Origin: Tepidicella baoligensis
GTDB lineage: Bacteria > Pseudomonadota > Gammaproteobacteria > Burkholderiales > Burkholderiaceae_C
DNA: 64,000 nucleotides
Direction of reading: 5' to 3'
NCBI RefSeq assembly: GCF_013432195.1
Contig: NZ_JACCDB010000001.1
Location: forward strand, 209,678 to 273,677
The notes under the pieces are model-generated. The model ran no database searches. It was not told the DNA's origin and saw only the letters and a program-made list of their open reading frames with translations. Numbering within the stretch: the stretch's first letter is position 1; every line of letters begins with the position of its first letter. Made by a program: the position numbers and the translations under genes. This document shows, one piece after another, positions 62,149 through 64,000 of this stretch.

Positions 62149-64000
62149 TCAGGTCCTCGCCAGCACCGGCGCCAGCGCCCGACCCGTGTGCGTGCCCAGC
62201 CGCACCAGTTCCTCGGGCGGCGCAGCGGCCACGATCCGGCCCCCGCCATCGCCGCCTTCGGGGCCCAGGTCGATGATCCAGTCGGCCTCGGCGATCACAT
62301 CCAGATCGTGCTCGATGACCACCACGCTGTGCCCGCCATCGACCAGGCGATGCAGCACGCGGATGAGCTTGTCCACGTCGGCCATGTGCAGGCCCACGGT
62401 GGGCTCGTCCAGCACGTACAGGGTGTGCGGCGCCTTCTGGCCGCGCCGGCCCACTTCGTCGCGCACCTTGGTGAGTTCGGTCACGAGCTTGATGCGCTGC
62501 GCCTCGCCGCCGCTGAGGGTAGGCGCGCCACGGTCCAGCGTGAGGTAGCCCAGCCCCACGTCCTTGAGCAGCTGCAGCGGGTGGGCGATGCTGGGCATGG
62601 ACGCGAAGAAGTCCACGGCCTCGTCCACCTCCATGCGCAGCACGTCGCCAATGCTCTTGCCGCGCCAGGTGACGGCCAGCGTTTCGGGGTTGAAGCGCGC
62701 GCCGTGGCAGGCCTCGCAGGGCACTTTCACGTCGGGCAGGAAGCTCATCTCGATGGTGCGCAGGCCCTGTCCTTCACAGGTGGGGCAGCGTCCTTCGCCG
62801 GTGTTGAAGCTGAAGCGCCCCGGCGCGTAGCCGCGCGCCTTGGCCTCCAGCGTTTCGGCGTAGAGCTTGCGGATGGTGTCCCAGAAGCCGATGTAGGTGG
62901 CCGGGCAGGAGCGCGGCGTCTTGCCGATGGGGGTCTGGTCCACTTCCAGCACGCGCTGGATGGCCTCGCTGCCCTCCACGCCGTCGCAGCCCTGCCACTG
63001 GGGGCGTTCGCCAGCGCTCCAGGCGTCGCGACCGACCTTGGTGGCCCGCATCTGCACGGCAGCGGCGACGTTGGTGAGCAGCACGTCGCGTGCGAAGGTG
63101 GATTTGCCCGAACCGCTGACGCCGGTGATGGCGACCAGGCGTTTCAGGGGTACGTGGGCGGTGATGTTTTGGAGGTTGTGGAGCGTGGCGTTTTGGACGG
63201 TGAGCCAGTCGATGGTTTCTTCGCTCCAAGACCTCGCGGCCAGGGAGGGCTTGCCCCCCGGTGCGTCAGTCGCAAGCTCCGATTCCTTACCGGGGGACAA
63301 GCCCTCCCCGGCTGAAGAGGCGGAATGGGGCGCCCCCCCGTCGAATACAGCCGCGTGCGCAGAGGTAAAGGCACTTGCGGCACCCTCTGCGGTAGCGGCT
63401 GCAGCGCGAGCCACACCTCCCGCCGGGGACGAGGGGGTGCCGGGCGCCGATTTGTGGCCGCGCAGCGGACGGTATGAGGCGCTCGGGACTCCCTCGTCCC
63501 CGGCAGCGAGCGCCACCGCATCAGCTCTCACCAACCGCCGCGCCTGCAACGGGTGTTTCATCGCATGCAGCAGATAACGCCCCGTCTGCGAATCGGCGGC
63601 AGCCATCACATCATCCACCGAACCCTCGGCCACCACCCGACCACCCCGCACCCCTGCACCGGGCCCGATGTCGATCACGTGGTCGGCCCGGCGGATGGTG
63701 TCCTCGTCGTGCTCCACCACCACCAGCGTGTTGCCCTTGTCGCCCAGCTTGTGCAGGGCGTTGAGCAGTATCTGGTTGTCACGCGCGTGCAGGCCGATGG
63801 TGGGCTCGTCGAGCACGTAGCACACGCCCTGCAGGTTGGAGCCGAGCTGCGCCGCCAGGCGGATGCGTTGCGCCTCGCCGCCGCTGAGGGTAGGCGCGCC
63901 ACGGTCCAGCGTGAGGTAGCCCAGCCCCACCTCTTCCAGAAACTCCAGACGGCTCTGGATTTCGGGCAACAGGTCGCGGGCGATGTCGGCCTCGCGCCCG
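62149..64000 (-). CDS. uvrA: Excinuclease ABC subunit A paralogue, C-terminal part (cut by window edge)
   Basis: About 617 residues are visible. There is the end of the first ATPase half (DRGAPTLSGGEAQRIRLAAQ, VCYVLDEPTIGLHARDNQIL), a long insertion (about residues 160-250 of the visible part), and the second half: ITGVSGSGKSTFARDVLL, zinc finger CPTCEGQGL ... CEACHGARF, and LSGGEAQRIKLVTELTK. UvrA recognises bulky DNA damage with UvrB. The sequence departs from housekeeping UvrA and may be the C-terminal part of the very long tandem UvrA of Burkholderiales; the edge prevents a decision. Confidence 0.9.
   Translation of the reverse strand, partial: GREADIARDLLPEIQSRLEFLEEVGLGYLTLDRGAPTLSGGEAQRIRLAAQLGSNLQGVCYVLDEPTIGLHARDNQILLNALHKLGDKGNTLVVVEHDEDTIRRADHVIDIGPGAGVRGGRVVAEGSVDDVMAAADSQTGRYLLHAMKHPLQARRLVRADAVALAAGDEGVPSASYRPLRGHKSAPGTPSSPAGGVARAAAATAEGAASAFTSAHAAVFDGGAPHSASSAGEGLSPGKESELATDAPGGKPSLAARSWSEETIDWLTVQNATLHNLQNITAHVPLKRLVAITGVSGSGKSTFARDVLLTNVAAAVQMRATKVGRDAWSAGERPQWQGCDGVEGSEAIQRVLEVDQTPIGKTPRSCPATYIGFWDTIRKLYAETLEAKARGYAPGRFSFNTGEGRCPTCEGQGLRTIEMSFLPDVKVPCEACHGARFNPETLAVTWRGKSIGDVLRMEVDEAVDFFASMPSIAHPLQLLKDVGLGYLTLDRGAPTLSGGEAQRIKLVTELTKVRDEVGRRGQKAPHTLYVLDEPTVGLHMADVDKLIRVLHRLVDGGHSVVVIEHDLDVIAEADWIIDLGPEGGDGGGRIVAAAPPEELVRLGTHTGRALAPVLART
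62498..62559. repeat. 62-base perfect direct repeat inside uvrA, copy 1
   Basis: The 62 bases starting TGCGCCTCGCCGCC and ending AGCCCAGCCCCAC are identical at 62498-62559 and 63869-63930. They encode the same ABC-signature segment (LGYLTLDRGAPTLSGGEAQR) in the two ATPase halves. Perfect identity including silent positions suggests recent gene conversion. Confidence 0.95.
63241..63310. repeat. Palindromic element A translated within uvrA
   Basis: GGGAGGGCTTGCCCCCCGGT (63243-63262) is inverted at 63289-63308 as ACCGGGGGACAAGCCCTCCC, with one mismatch in 20. The 26-base centre is GTGCGTCAG-like. In the protein it reads GEGLSPGKESELATDAPGGK, low-complexity residues absent from normal UvrA. It looks like an inserted REP/MITE-like hairpin that stays in frame. 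Confidence 0.85.
63422..63504. repeat. Palindromic element B translated within uvrA
   Basis: A 27-base arm (63422-63448, GCCGGGGACGAGGG then GGTGCCGGGCGCC) is inverted at 63478-63504 with 24 of 27 positions matching. The centre is 29 bases. It encodes GDEGVPSAS ... APGTPSSPAG. It differs in sequence from element A and lies 111 bases from it; both sit in the same linker of UvrA. Confidence 0.85.
63869..63930. repeat. 62-base perfect direct repeat inside uvrA, copy 2
   Basis: Second copy of the repeat at 62498-62559, here in the first ATPase half. The first base after the repeat differs (CCTC against GTCC), so identity ends sharply on that side. Confidence 0.95.

Overview
The window is a dense, GC-rich stretch of bacterial chromosome. 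The gene set points to a betaproteobacterium of the order Burkholderiales, probably Comamonadaceae-like: an SAH riboswitch in front of ahcY, the ahcY-tlyA-metF order, a fused isobutyryl-CoA mutase (IcmF), phoH-ybeY, a large AddAB-like nuclease pair and a persulfide dioxygenase-rhodanese fusion. This assignment comes from remembered family distribution, not from a search. Genes are packed tightly, with many 4-base ATGA overlaps and several convergent gene ends overlapping by 11-49 bases.

Layout. 1-7.3 kb: end of a dTDP-glucose dehydratase gene, acyl-CoA-binding protein, a zinc aminopeptidase lipoprotein, a molybdopterin oxidoreductase, an M20 amidohydrolase, CoaX, and a sulfide-oxidation pair (CsoR-like regulator plus persulfide dioxygenase-rhodanese). 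7.4-17 kb: IcmF behind a perfect 24-base palindrome, an EamA transporter, folate cyclo-ligase, a soluble lytic transglycosylase, an NDUFA9-like protein, a second CsoR-like regulator and the CCA-adding enzyme. 17-23.5 kb: trxC, a DUF2905 protein, MidA, folM-folB, ttcA, a lipoprotein, cheV and a phosphatase. 23.5-36 kb: core housekeeping (ruvAB, phoH, ybeY, dtd, tyrS, an M23 peptidase, anmK, erpA, rplM-rpsI, rlmJ). 36.3-42.8 kb: a complete TetR-RND tripartite efflux locus.

42.8-47.3 kb is the accessory part. After the efflux operon lies a broken remnant resembling the start of an LpxR-type lipid A deacylase, then about 500 bases without a recognisable gene. Base composition then falls sharply and a four-gene same-strand cluster follows: three membrane proteins carrying zinc ribbons and a Tat-signal YiiX-like cysteine hydrolase. 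It is preceded by a perfect inverted repeat and looks horizontally acquired. It is the best candidate here for an undescribed system.

47.3-64 kb: the methyl-cycle operon (ahcY-tlyA-metF, minus strand) under an SAH riboswitch; divergent ispB with a tRNA-Pro behind it; an arsenate-efflux operon (GAPDH-arsJ-arsR); an AddB/AddA-like DNA repair pair; a thioesterase; two small uncharacterised genes; and the 3' part of a uvrA paralogue. That uvrA carries two large palindromic insertions translated in frame between its ATPase halves, plus a 62-base perfect direct repeat encoding the same ABC-signature segment in both halves.
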